From positions 35,838,935-35,902,934 of the forward strand of contig OX344764.1 in NCBI GenBank assembly GCA_947034895.1: DNA of 64,000 bases, given 5' to 3'. Below the pieces are notes generated by a model that did not search any database, was not told where the DNA came from, and saw only the letters and a program-made list of their open reading frames with translations. This stretch comes from Rhytidiadelphus loreus. Lineage: Eukaryota > Streptophyta > Bryopsida > Hypnales > Hylocomiaceae. Within the stretch, counting starts at the first letter, position 1. Each line of letters opens with the position of its first letter. Below are positions 1-12,047 of the stretch, piece after piece. The translations under genes and the position numbers were made by a program.

Positions 1-749
1 GCCTGCCCAAGCTGGCCACCGTCAGCGAGTCGCTGTTCCTGGTGTGGTCCGGCTACCAAGACTACTTCTCCAGCCTGTACGACAAGACGCTCACGCCGCG
101 CCAGACGCGCTACATTGTGCCCCAGGTGGTGGAAGCCATCGAAACGCACATCAAGGCGATGCTGACGCCGGTGCTGTACACTCCCCCGAAGACGGCCACG
201 CTGCAGCTGCCCACGGCCCGGACCCTTCTGGTGGTGAACCTGCCTCCGTTGGGCTGCATCCCCGCCATGCTGTCCATGTACGGCGGCCCGCACGCCAAGT
301 ACGACCGCCATGGTTGCCTGAGCGACCTCAACCAAATCACGCACCGCCACAACCAGCTGTTGGGCGAGAAGATGGAGGAGCTGCGGGTGAAGTACCCGCA
401 GGCGCAGCTGCTGTACGGCGACGCTCACGGCGTGTTCACGGACATCCTGAAGCAGCCGAAGAAGTACAACGTGACGGCGCCGCTGAAGGCTTGCTGCGGC
501 GCGGGGGGTGCGTACAACTTCAACAAGGAGGTGACTTGCGGGCACGCGGGCCTGGTGGACAACCAGTTCGTGAATTTGACTCTGTCGCACTGCACGGATC
601 CCGCGGCGCATCTGAGCTGGGACGGCATCCACACGTCCAACACGTTCAACAAGGCCGCCGTGACGGCTTTCTTGCAGGGCGAGCACATCACTCCCAAGGG
701 CGGGCTCAACTGCTCCCCCGACTTCTCGCACTTTGATGACCCGCAGTAA
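1..749 (+). CDS. GDSL esterase/lipase, copy A (3' part only, cut by window edge)
   Basis: This is the 3' part of the second exon of a secreted SGNH/GDSL hydrolase; codons are in frame from base 3 to the stop at 747-749. It is the mirror of copy B, so exon 1 and the intron should lie just left of the window. Visible family blocks are the block III region (GYQDY, with Gln where most relatives have Asn), a CCGAGGAYNFN stretch typical of plant GDSL lipases, and the C-terminal DGIH with catalytic Asp and His. The catalytic Ser block would be in the missing exon. Bases 1-831 match 44470-45300 (copy C) with one substitution noticed near 612. The gene probably encodes an extracellular esterase; its substrate cannot be read from sequence. 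Confidence 0.93.
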   Translation, partial: LPKLATVSESLFLVWSGYQDYFSSLYDKTLTPRQTRYIVPQVVEAIETHIKAMLTPVLYTPPKTATLQLPTARTLLVVNLPPLGCIPAMLSMYGGPHAKYDRHGCLSDLNQITHRHNQLLGEKMEELRVKYPQAQLLYGDAHGVFTDILKQPKKYNVTAPLKACCGAGGAYNFNKEVTCGHAGLVDNQFVNLTLSHCTDPAAHLSWDGIHTSNTFNKAAVTAFLQGEHITPKGGLNCSPDFSHFDDPQ

Positions 750-1690
750 TCAGTTCCGTCGAGAGGGGGCATCGGTGGCCATTTCCAGTATGGTCGCTCC
801 GATCCCATTTCTTAGAATGATCGAGCAACTTCACTTGTAGAATAATCATGCTTTAGTCGTAAGTTAGTGATTCAACATTCTTGTTGAGAATGATCTCAAC
901 GCAGCATTCTTGTCTGTTCTTGATGAAATTCGTCAGAATGGAAATTGATTAATAATTTCGTGGATCCTGAAGTGGGGTTCACTTCAATTCGCAATTGCGT
1001 TTATCATCTGCTCATGGCGTTCGTCCGATTATAAATTTACTCGATCACTCAATCATTGAAGAATTAAGGCGGCTATCCCGGATTGTATTGCTGGGCAAGG
1101 ACATGAGCACATACTTAATTCACCCCCATGTCGGGGATACCCCGCCTCTCTCCGACGTGAATGAGAAGTACGGAGTACATTTTAGCGGATTCCAACTGAA
1201 GCTTGGGTGATTTGCTCAATCCAAGCCTGCCCAGATTCTCACCGTTATTTCCCTCTTAGAGTGGCTGAGGTCACCGCAGTCGAACTCATTCAGTTGACGC
1301 AAAATTTCAGGGCGTTCAAATTGCGACGTTCAATTGCGGGAAGTTTTGGACGGGCGTTTGAAGATCTTACTGTCCGGACGGGCGTTTGAAGACGTTTCAA
1401 GTTCGGGAATTTCTGGCAGTTTCACGAATTTGACGTTGTATGGCCTTCCCAAATTTATTCAAAAATGTAGTGATTTGAATTGGAGCAGAAATCTAAGAAT
1501 CAGAGAAGTTGTAAACTGAGAAGCTGCAATTTTGTGGATAATTGTATGTGCCATACATAAATAAATTACTTTCTCCAAGTCTGTTTTTTAACAAAAATGT
1601 ACAAAAAGATTATATGTATACTTGCAACTTTGCAATGTGTTATTGGAATGGTTAGAATGCCTAATTGCACATCATGGAGACTTAATGCAC
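750..1690. other. 3' flank of GDSL copy A
   Basis: No coding gene is seen. Similarity to copy C is near-perfect only to about base 831, then drops. Recognisable blocks recur in the 3' flanks of copies C and D, for example the tract around 1285-1350. A short direct repeat, GGACGGGCGTTTGAAGA, occurs twice about 27 bp apart near 1350-1395. The small open frames here do not look coding. Confidence 0.6.
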
Positions 1691-1698
1691 AAACATTT

Positions 1699-3007
1699 GG
1701 CACGATCCTAGTATGGGGTCCTCTGGTTTCTAGACCTGAGATGTCTGGGTTCACCCGGCATTCCCAGCAAGTCTGCCGCAATGTTTTTCGGACACCGAGG
1801 CAAACTTGAAAAAATTTCTTGGCATTGAAATTTTTTCCAAGCTGGCTTACAAAATGGAGCCAACTTTCTACTGTAGCTCTCTTTTGCTCCAACTCTCTTC
1901 TGTTGCAAGCTATAGGTTCAATGGAGGTTCAAGTGAAGCTCACATGGGCTGTTTTTTCAGGGATTATTGCCACTCCAAAGAGCACCTTACAATTTCTAGA
2001 AGAAAGAGGCCTTATTCCTGTTGAGAAAAATTGTGAGAGATGTAAGAGGAGGATGAAGAGAGAAAAATTGGAGGCAAGAAAGCCGGTGATGGATATAGGT
2101 GGAGATGCACAAACAAGGGATGTAGCTAGTACTCTTTCTCTAAGAAAAGACACCTTTTTTCTCTTCTTCTCACCTCTCTTTCCAAAAAATGCTCGCTATC
2201 ATGTATAGTTGGAGTAGGGGCTTCTCTCAAGCATCTACATCATTGGATTCTTGTACAAACAAGAATACCGTGGTGGATTGGTACAATTTCTGCAGGGATA
2301 TTTGCAACAAAGTTTAACAATAACAAAAAGTGAGAAAGATAGGTGGAGGAGGTAAGATAGTAGAGATTGATGAGAGCAGGTTTGGGAAGAGGAAGTACAA
2401 TAGAGGAGCAAGAAGAGATGGCCAATGGGTGTTTGGAGGGGTTGAGGGAGGGAATGTAGCATCCATGTTCTTGGTTATAGTTCTTGATAGAACCAAGGAA
2501 ACCCTCACAAACCTACTATGGGAGCATATTGAGAGAGGCACAACAATCATAAGTGATTGTTGGAGGGCACATGACACTTGGTTGAATCAACTAGGCTATG
2601 AGCATCTCACAGTGAATCACTCCCATTTTTTCAAAGATCCTAGGAGTGGAGCTCATACAAATTCTATAGAAGGAACTTGGATGCATGTTAAGAAATCCTT
2701 GACAACTAGCACACCCAAACACCTCCTAGAAACCTACATGGGTGAGTTTATGTGGAGGAGAAAGTTTGTGAATGGAAGAAATAGAGATGCTTTCTTGACT
2801 TTTTGTGAGCACGTTGCTCAATACCACCTTGATGTAGCTCCCATGGAGGAAGAAAACTAGTAATGAAAACCTAATTTCTCTCAAGTCTCTCCCCAATGCT
2901 CTCTTTGTTGAAAGTCTCACTAATTGCATATTAGTAACTTACTACCCATCCAAACGTGAAGTTTCCATGATCTATATACCGGGGACCCCCCATACTAGGA
3001 TCGTGCC
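1699..3007 (+). mobile_element. Merlin (IS1595/IS1016-like) DNA transposon, inactive
   Basis: The element is 1309 bp. Its terminal inverted repeats begin GGCACGATCCTAGTATGG at 1699 and, on the other strand, at 3007; weaker complementarity continues about 20 bp further inward. It is flanked by an 8-bp near-duplication, AAACATTT (1691-1698) and AAACATTC (3008-3015). The 8-bp target duplication, the GG start and the internal IS1595/ISXO2-type DDE transposase are diagnostic of Merlin. An alternative is a longer TIR, because both flanks also contain ATGTATA, TTGCAA and TTGGAATG motifs. The same element occurs in the right arm. Confidence 0.82.
1921..2860 (+). pseudogene. Merlin transposase pseudogene (ISXO2-like DDE domain)
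   Basis: The likely start is the ATG at 1921. The order is an N-terminal helix and CxxC zinc ribbon (NCERC, then WRCTNKGC one frame over), a segment with YSWSRGFS and NTVVDWYNF motifs, then an open DDE domain at 2330-2860. In the DDE domain the acidic residues sit in VEIDES, IISDCW and NSIEGTW, matching the ISXO2/IS1595 pattern, with the typical VNHSHFFKDP and GAHTN motifs. At least three frameshifts (about 2085, 2125 and 2190) and two in-frame stops before the DDE block make it dead. The 176-codon DDE frame alone is intact, suggesting fairly recent decay. Confidence 0.88.
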
Positions 3008-3090
3008 AAACATTCCAACCATATACCTTGCAATATACATGAACTAAAAAACATCCACAAGGGAAAAAATTTAAATCTATTTATAGACTA

Positions 3091-3853
3091 TCATGTATAC
3101 TCCAAAATTTGTTTTTCTTCCAAAATAGCTTCAATTTGATCAAGCATACTAGAATACAACTTCTTACACTCATCTTCTTGCACACGGTTCCACAATTCAT
3201 GAAGATTCTTCAAGGTAGTAGGATAAGCATTCAATGGTTGTTTGAAGATAGCCCCCACATCTTCAATGAGATTGAGGCTTGATGATTGAGCAACACACTC
3301 TATAATGGAATATAGCTACTCTTGGAACCAATCTTGAATAATTTTTGCTTTGTATGAAGGCACATTGTCTTCTCTAAAATAACTTCATCAAGATCAAAGT
3401 TGAAATTAATTTATCAAAGTGCTAAGTAACTCTCCTTGCAACAACTCAAAATAACCTACGGCATTGAGTGTCTTTTCAATCTTGTATACACTACCTACAC
3501 ATCTTGATGTCACACAACTCCAAATTAAGCATCAATGAACCTCTTGGTTCATCCTTGAAAACCACCCTCTCCCAATCACTCATTGTTCAATCTTTGTGCA
3601 CTTGAGAAGATTCTAACATTGCTTTCACATTTTGGATAGACAAAGTTGGCTTAGAAGCTTTACTAAATGATCCTAAACTTCCTTCTTTCAAGGCGTTCCT
3701 CATTATTTCAATAAAGAAATTAACTCCCAAAACACTTGATTTCAATTCTCTTGTTGCTTCCACTACACTATTAATCCCGCCTAGAATAACCAAACACATT
3801 GCATACCACTTCTCCCAACGTATTTAAGCCTATGGACACCTTGCTTTGGGCAT
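3091..3853 (-). pseudogene. Tc1-type (DD34E) transposase remnant
   Basis: Reading the minus strand from 3853, a degenerate helix-turn-helix region (RWEKWYAM, VEATRELKSS) is followed by KPTLSIQNVKAMLESSQVHKD. WERVVFKDE then carries the first catalytic Asp, EDNVPSYKAKIIQDWF the second, and AQSSSLNLIED the catalytic Glu. The C-terminus has LHELWNRVQED and SMLDQIEAILEE. The spacing between second Asp and Glu is 34 residues, the Tc1 signature. Several stops and frameshifts break it. It lies just outside the Merlin element. I could not define its terminal repeats. The mirror copy is at 29868-30630. Confidence 0.8.
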
Positions 3854-4953
3854 GACAATGTTTCTTCCTAATCCTATTTAGGATAGACTATGACAAACAA
3901 ACAACTTGCATCTCAACTACTCATATGTTGCTTCCACAAAGAATCCACGTTCAACTCTTTGAAAACAAACTGATTCATACTTTCATTGTTGCATCGTAAG
4001 TCACCACCAACTGACGAAACTGAAAGAAAACATTGAGCCCTCTTTTCCATAATCAGTGCTCTCAGGGGCAGAGTGGACAAAAGAAACAAATTGAACCCCA
4101 GTCAAAGATCTCCGCTCCCGGGTGCTGACCCCCACAACCAAACCCTAATGCTCCAAACGACAAACACATACTTCAATTTACTCCAATTTACTCCACTGAA
4201 CTAGGTGGAAGAACACTCGTGAACTCCGGCAGATGTCATTGAAGAAAAATCAATGGTATATTACAAAGCTATTCAGACAAATTGCTCTTTCACCTTATGC
4301 CTTCCGTTACAGTCCACACGAAAAAAGGAATACCCTTCGAGCATTCCAGCATGTGAGCATAGGTTGAGCACCCTAATGGCAGTTGAAGCACGTTTTACTG
4401 CAACCTATAACCTACCAGGAAAAATTAGCACATGGACTATTTCTAGAACGCAGAATGTACTTCCTCTACAAGGATTTGCTATCGTCCAAGCCTTACTGGA
4501 CCATAATCAGAGAAGCTAATTTCAGTGGCGGAATAAAGACTAATTCCACTCCAATATTATTCTCAAAATCTACTCCTACAGGTTCTAAAAACATGTCCAC
4601 GCCGCAAGTAGCGAGATGCAAGGATCCCAATCCAACCAGCAGAGCAATCCGAGCCGAAAGTCTGATGTCAAAAATCAGAAGCACAAAGCCGCAACCATAT
4701 AAAAACACAGCACAAGCCAAAGTGAGGATGCCGCACTCTATCATGAGTAACCTAACAAGAGGGCAACAATGTGTTACGAGTTCCCCAATGTTACAAATAT
4801 TCTCTTGTGGCTATCATGAAAGCCTCCAACAGGCCTCCTCTCCACACTTCTTCATCACCCTGGGAACCGATCTCCATGACAGAGCTCAACGACACTCGTC
4901 CGGGTGTGGTGAAAGCGGCCGTGATCCATCGAAAATTGCGTCCCATCCCCTCC
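3854..4953. other. Intergenic region and probable 3' UTR of left PRAF gene
   Basis: The part next to 4954 should contain the 3' UTR of the minus-strand PRAF gene. On the PRAF strand there is an 83-codon hydrophobic frame (4493-4744) with no recognised motif, which I do not consider a gene. No repeats or RNA genes were recognised. Confidence 0.5.
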
Positions 4954-7900
4954 TTACCTTGCTCCCACAGGTCCGGCGGGAGCTCCACTGGGGTTGTTCA
5001 CTCTGTCGATTCCACTTCGGACGTTGTATTGTTCATGCACCCTTACCCGATTCTCTGCCCACCACTGCTCAGCCTCCCTTTCACTAAACCGTTTTCGACT
5101 GCAACGTCCACGCCAAAACCACCTTAGCAAGAGCACACTACTCTCCAAGGCTCACATCAAACATCATTCCCACAACCCTACAGGACCAAACCACATGCGT
5201 TTCGCCCAACAATAACCTGAAAAATCAAATAAAACGTGGCATAGCCAAGCAAATGAATGTACTCGTAACATATCGTATCAAATAGCAGAAACCAAACCTG
5301 AAACGAACGCGCTTCAAATCTTTTCCACCTCCTGGAAGGGCAGTCAACGTGATGTACACGCCAGGCTCATCTTGCTCTACCCACTCCGACTCCGGTTCTC
5401 TTCCGTTTTCTGTCGACAAAGAGGTAACTGACGTCCTAACCCCTTCCTCTTGTCGTTGTCCTGTATCGTACCCATTCACCTCTCCGTCTCCCAGCCTCGT
5501 TGCCGGTCGCACACTTCCTCCCACCCTTCCCATCTCAACCTCTGTACCAATGCCAGGACTGTCCGCTCCCTGTGAACCACGTCCTGAGAGCGGACCTGAA
5601 GGACTCACAACTCCATTGCCCTCGCTGCCATGGTTATCTGCGCTTGGACTGAATTGCTGAAACTGCAACCCTGATCCTTCGCTGCCTGCATCAAGAGTCG
5701 AACTCCCCTGAGCTCCATTCGGAATGTCAAGACGAGAAAGAGACAAGGAAGCCGATCGCCCATGTTTGAACGCACCTTGAGGCATCCTCTCAGCCATCTC
5801 TTTCAGCTGCAAAGAGCACAAAAACGACCACTTAGACGATATTATTCGAATATGCAGCGAAATTCCAGAGAATAAACACATTCCACAAGATTGAACCAGG
5901 AAAAAGGGGAAGCAGGACAGGCACTAGAGGGCATCTTAACCCCTAAGTCGCTAAATGGCCACTTCCATATCCACACAAATTGAATTAAAACAATTAGGAA
6001 TCTTCTAGGAAGGGAACAAAAGGCACCAATAGAAAGAAGAAACCATACCCTACATCTTGGAACGATAGAAATATGTTTTGGATGTTACTATAACCGACAC
6101 TTAGCTTCCCAAGTGTGCTTTATATTTCAAGCTTGTGCACTTGGGAATTAGAGATTTAAGGTGTCACGGCTCATTAAGCTTCGTTCACGCTATCACTACT
6201 TCCAATCAATGAACAACCACACATGGCTCAAAAATCAATGAGTTTGGAATTCGATTCGGACACAACATTACATTACATGGTGACGATAAAAGATAGAACG
6301 AGAGATATAAGAAATGCAAGACTATCGATCTTTAAAAGGTTCAAGCAGCCAACAGGCTGGTCTGCGACAGAATCTTGAGAAACTCGTGGAAATTCAAGCA
6401 CTTAATTCAGTCACAAAGGAACAATTGCAAACTCTACCAAGGAGAACGAGTGTGAAGGTCACTAATGCACTAAGAGGATACTAAATTCAGATGGTCGAGT
6501 GCATATGGTTGAGAGTAAGACTATGATACCGAGTCCGACGTCAAAGCCTCCAGAGGCTCCTCAAGAAAATGGCCTAATTCCTCCATTGTTATAACATGTA
6601 CCCGCATCTGCTTCCCAAGGATTCAAAGCATCTATCATACAGGATTCTCCAGCGAGTTATCAGCATAAAGCGTCCCGGCTTACAGCTGATTTCACAAGCA
6701 ATCATAACCCTCGTTAGAACAAAGAAGTATACCTGTGCAGTGAGTGACTTGATGACTTCCTTTGCAGCTCTACACTTCGCAGCCTCTTCCGTTGCCATCG
6801 CAATGGCATTCTGGAGCTGCTGAGCAGAACGATGAACATCCTTCTCATGATTTTGGAGCTGCCTGGCTAAACTCTCCACCTATCAAATGGCGGCACAGTT
6901 AGTGCAAAAATACCTAACACTGAAAGAAGCATACCAGTCACCTTTGCAATCGCGGCACGAAACGACGAATTGGACATGCTATACCATGATCATAAGGTCG
7001 CCATAATCCAGGATGTTACCTGCGACCTCAACTGCACGTTCTCATCACTCAAATTATCGATCGTCTTCTTCAAGTCCTCCACCACAGTTCTTGGAACGAC
7101 AAGCCCCGTCCCCGTTGGAGTTGGTGTCGTCGATCTGGGCGGGCTCGATCGCCGAGACAGAGGCGAAACAGCTCTCGAAACCGCTCGACCTGATGACACT
7201 GTGCTCGATATCACCACTGGCCCTTTCGAGCTCGGTTGGAAAGGAGGCTTCGCGAACCCCGCGGGCACGCTCACGGAGCCCCACGACGCTAGCCCACCCG
7301 ACCCGTTTGGAGCCGGTGACACCCGACTTGATGAACTGTCGGGCTTCTTTGTCCGCTTCTTCGCATCCCCCGCCTTGCCGAACTCCAAAGTGATCGAGTT
7401 CGGAGGCTTCCCCGAGTTCGATCCATGTGGTCTTGGCACCCTCAGCTCTCCTTTGCTGGAGCCCTCTTTCAGTTCCATCGACCGCCGGCGCGTCCCCAAG
7501 CCGCCCACGGAACCCCCTCCTCCTTCACTGCCCTTCCGAAGCTTGATGTAGCACGGGTCGCACACTCGGAATGGCTTCCCCGGATTCGGAGCCAGCGACG
7601 CTTTCAGAGCCTTCTTAGAACTGCAGGCGTGACAGAACACCAGCCCGCAGTTGTAGCAGTTGTGCCGCTTCCGAGTAAACCCAAACGGCAGCCTGCACCC
7701 CAAGCACGCATTCTGATCTGCGCCCGACAGCCATTTGTGTAGGCAGATCGCTGCAGTGAACGTCGTACCACAGGCGATGCTCTTCACCTGCTTGTCCTTC
7801 AGCGCTTCTACCAACGTCGGCGTGTTCCTGTCCTCCAGATCCCCATGTCCCAGCCGCCCATTCGCGCCCCTTCCCCAAGTGTACACCTCCGACTTCTGAG

Positions 7901-10900
7901 TCAGAACTGCCACGTGATGCGCTCCGCAGGAAATCTCCTCCACAACTGCCTCGCACAGCTTCCCCTCCACCAGCCCCGGCAGCTTCCCGTCCGCTTGGGG
8001 ATCCCCCAATTGCCCGGACGTCGACCCGCCCATCGTGAATACCTGCCCTGACGTCGTCAATGCCACCGTCAAACTGTTTCCACAGGCCACCTGCCGGAAA
8101 TTGTGATCCACGAGCGCGGCGACGCAAGTCGGCACCAACCGCTGCTCCTTGTCACCGTGGCCTAGTCGACCCTTGTCGCCGTCGCCCCATGTGAACAGCT
8201 TCCCGGATGAAATGCTGCTGGCGGTGGAATTTCCCACCATCACCTCCACCACGGCGGAGGTGTGCCACACCCCACACGCTGCCCTCACCGTCTTCAATCC
8301 CTTCAGAGACTCCACCTCCCTCGGCGAGTACGCGCGCCTCGTGTCGTTGTGCCCCAGCACTCCGAACGTGCCGTCCCCGAACGTGAACAGCTGCCCAGAG
8401 GATGTGACGAATGCAGTGTGCCAAGGACCGCACGCGACCGAGGCCACTCGGATCCCCTCGAGGTTGACCCGCTTCGGAATCCAGTGGCTGATGTCGTTGC
8501 CGTGACCCAGCAGTCCCAGGCTGTGAGTGCCGTCGCCCCAGCTGTACAAATCCCCGGACAGCGTCACCGCACAAGCGTGGTACTCCCCGCACGCCACCAC
8601 CTCCGTGGTCGAAGATGCCAACGCGTCCACCAGCTGAGGATGCGACACATCGCAATCCACCCCGTGTCCCAGACGCCCTCCGGACTCCTCCCCCCAAGTG
8701 AACACCTCTCCCTGCCGCGTGACCACTGCTGCATGCCTGCCCCCGCAAGCAATGTACTGCGCATCCAGAACCATGGCAGACTCCAGAGCTTTGGGGAGAA
8801 GTGCGTCTAGTTTAAGGCCTCCACCACTGCCGATTCTGTGCACACCACCACCCAAAATGCCATCGCCTGCACCCTCTCCCCACAGATACACGTCGCCCAA
8901 CGCCTCACCATGAAGGGAGCTGTCCTCGCCGTGAAGCGAACTGTGGCTTGACGAGCTTACAGCACTAGACATGCTGATCCTGTAATTGTCAGACTGGCCG
9001 GCACCAGACAGCCTCAGATGCGCACTCACGCTGTCCGATCCCAGCGATGAACTGCCGGAATGCATCGATCCTCCAACTGAACCCGCATCAAAAGGATGTT
9101 TTGCTTCTACTCTAGGTGCGGATCCTGTTAGATAACCCTTATCTGATCGCAGGGGGCTGCCTAAAAAACTCGACGTCTTGAAAACATCCCCGCTCTCCTG
9201 CCAGTTCAGAACGGTGCGATCATGAGGTACGTAAACCAATTAATCATTTTGACTCTACACTATCAAGATCATATACCACACTTGCTCAGCCATGAGAGCA
9301 CATTACTAGAACTTCGAACCTTCAATATAGCAGGTGGTTTCTTTTTACGTATACTCGCCTGGGAGTCAGACAGGCATAGTCCCAACGGCATCTTCCTTTA
9401 AACAAACAGCTGAAATCGCTATCAATCATCGTTAGTGTGGCTTGTAACCACTCCAAGGGAACTTCATATCTGATGCTCACAATAGAAGGCTCGTTACAAT
9501 TCTTTTGTGACAACTATAAATACAATACCTGGTGCAGATTGTCAGTGCTTCCGAACGGTGATGTAAGAGGGGAATTACTCCTTGTCAGTGCAGGACTAAT
9601 GGCATCCGCGGATCCTTCATGCTTTAGGTTGAACTTCGATTTCCGCAACTGAGCGCCAGCAACAGAAGCCTTCAGACCCACGAACCAGACTTCAGCCTCA
9701 TCCTTATCCTTACATATCTGCAAACATATCGCAAGTACACATCAGTATTGCGTATAAAACCTTTCAAGATACATGCACACTCATCCAAAGCTCCTCCTGT
9801 TCACCACCTGCACTACCGAGCACACCAGACCGTGCACCAGTTCGAGAAGTACCGAACTAACCAGAAGCAGTCAACCAAACATTCACACACTTTCCTTCGA
9901 CACTCACCAGATCCAGTGACCGTTCCTCATTGGAGTGAATCAGTGAAAAAGACTGGTACTCCTTCTCTGGCCTCGGGTAACGTGAAAAAACTGGCTGTCG
10001 TGGCAGACACTCAAGTTTGTTAGTTTTTCGATTCTGGAGGGGGCGATAGGATCTCCAAAATAAACTCACCCTACCTTTACAAAAATTCTCTAGGTCAATC
10101 TCCATATCCGGGTCCAGATCTTCCAGCATCGAGACGGAACAACATGATGGAGAAGAGCAATCCATGATTTTGAGATCCTAATCCTATTTTGTTGCAGTAT
10201 GGGCAGTATGTCGGAAGGAAATTCTAAATGAGATCACAAACGGCACTAAAGAGGGATAATATAACATTCTACGGACAATACATAGCCACGCCCATCACGG
10301 GAGCAGTCATTCGACAGAGCATGGAACCAGACAATCAGGAACTTACTGTACGCTGGCCAGGTATTATTCTAGTGACAGTGCTCAACCAGAGTCTCTTCTC
10401 CTCTCCCCCGGAGTACCATACCAGTGCATTCTCATCCTGCACACAGCTGTTCAAAGTCAGGATCTCAAACACTCAAGATCGTCATTGATGTGGTGTACTT
10501 GGCTAAGTTTCGCATCAAAAGGTTCTCATAACAGACAAAGCTGGGCAAAGAAGACAGCAGCGATCGAAAAGTTGCTCAGCAATGCCAACTTGTTCCGAAC
10601 TGTACAAGGTTCTTCGTTTAGTCCCGACGCTGAGACAAGCGATCATGATATCAAGCGTCCCCTCTGATTGGAGAAGTGAAAATATAATAACAAGCTCAAA
10701 AGTTTATATCAGGGACAGTGATCAGGGACGCAAGATGAACATGTCAGCAGAAGGCGTATTGTAAAGTTACATACATTGGAGAGTTTGAAGGGACAAAACT
10801 TGGGTTTCCCACGCCGACCGTACTTCAAAAGCTGCGCACCTTTCTTCAGTGCAGTTATAGCCTTCAACCAATGAAAAAAATAGATCAGATAGGGAATCCA

Positions 10901-12047
10901 TTGTGTTCTGCATGGAGGAGGGGCTGTTGCTAAAGCATGATCAAGCAGGAGAAAGAATACCAATAATGAGTCATATGATCCATCTTTTGTATTCGATTCA
11001 TGCAACAAGTTCCTCGATGACCTCTTGAGAGTTTAGTGATTAATCCATGCACCACAACTTCGTCATTTCATAGCGGTCACTTTTTCAGCATTCCAGGTCT
11101 CGATTTCACTATGAAACCCAGTTCCTGAAAGCCAGCAAATTTTCGACAAATAGCTTTCACACATTTGTCGAATCTACAGAGAACATAATAACAAACAAAA
11201 CTTACTCACCAACATGATGCACCAATCTTAATCACTAGCACTCTAGAACCTCACAACTAGCCTTTCGCAAAACTAGAAGAACAGAGGTCCAACACACTCT
11301 GCTAAAGTCATACCAATCTGGCTAGGGTTGCCTGATCGTAAGGAAACATGCAAACGATTTATAAGAGATCCTTGTCCGATAAAGGTAGAGGATACTAAAA
11401 CCGTGAGGGACCTGATCCAATCCCCTATATGGACCCCTGTTACCAACAACTCAAAAGTTTATACACTTGGTCTTCAACTAGCAAGTTGGGTGTAAACATG
11501 ACTTGGCAAAATCAGATCAGTGACAAAAATGACCCTTGAATGGAAATAGAATTGTCTACTGTAATTTATAGTGCTGTCCAACCTCCCACGCTGAATTTGC
11601 ATAAGAAATTCACACAAAGTGGAAAAAAATTGATCTCAACAGATTTGGTCTTGCTCGCAAAGGGACCTCAACACAGCTCTATACTCATCTCCCAATGATC
11701 AGTCCTACACATGCTGAAATGCTTCAAGCGACACGAATAGTGTACTCGGCCTTACATGTCCTCACACTTTGTTTATTTCATGGCGCTTTTAAGCGATGAT
11801 ACTATTATATTGGTCGCGTGGCTGCTTTCACAGAACTGATGCTCCCTGGGAAGGTAACGCAATAAGAAGCCCTCACCATACGGCTGGAAATCAAGCGAGG
11901 GAATTTTTTTTAAACCCTAAAAATCATTCCGTTTTCTGATCCGCAAGTAAAATGAAGGTTATCACTCAGCTAAAGACCAACGTGTTCAGGAGTCTCTACC
12001 TGTTCAATATCGCGCTCCAGTACTCCATGCCGGGACTGATCTGCCAT
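4954..12047 (-). CDS. PRAF: PH-RCC1-FYVE-BRX protein (PRAF/RLD family), left copy
   Basis: Nine coding exons on the minus strand: 12000-12047, 10775-10861, 10347-10436, 9908-9994, 9529-9717, 7020-9197, 6733-6879, 5298-5806 and 4954-5098. They join in frame to 1159 aa, with GT-AG sites throughout. Domains: PH about 17-125, seven-bladed RCC1 propeller about 268-660, FYVE zinc finger 663-717 ([10 protein letters not shown] signature and all eight Cys), coiled coil about 870-950, and BRX 1082-1137 ([11 protein letters not shown] to VHEQYNV). The family binds phosphoinositides at endomembranes; Arabidopsis RLD members use the BRX domain to bind LAZY proteins and influence GNOM-dependent auxin transport. 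It is the exact mirror of 21674-28767 and is transcribed outward. Length and domain order are normal, with no defects seen. Confidence 0.95.

Noticed and set aside
1597..1699. Longer Merlin terminal repeat reaching outside 1699 and 3007
   Set aside because: Flanks share short blocks (ATGTATA, TTGCAA, TTGGAATG), but aligning them needs large gaps, and the 7/8 match of AAACATT at both sides fits an 8-bp target duplication better.
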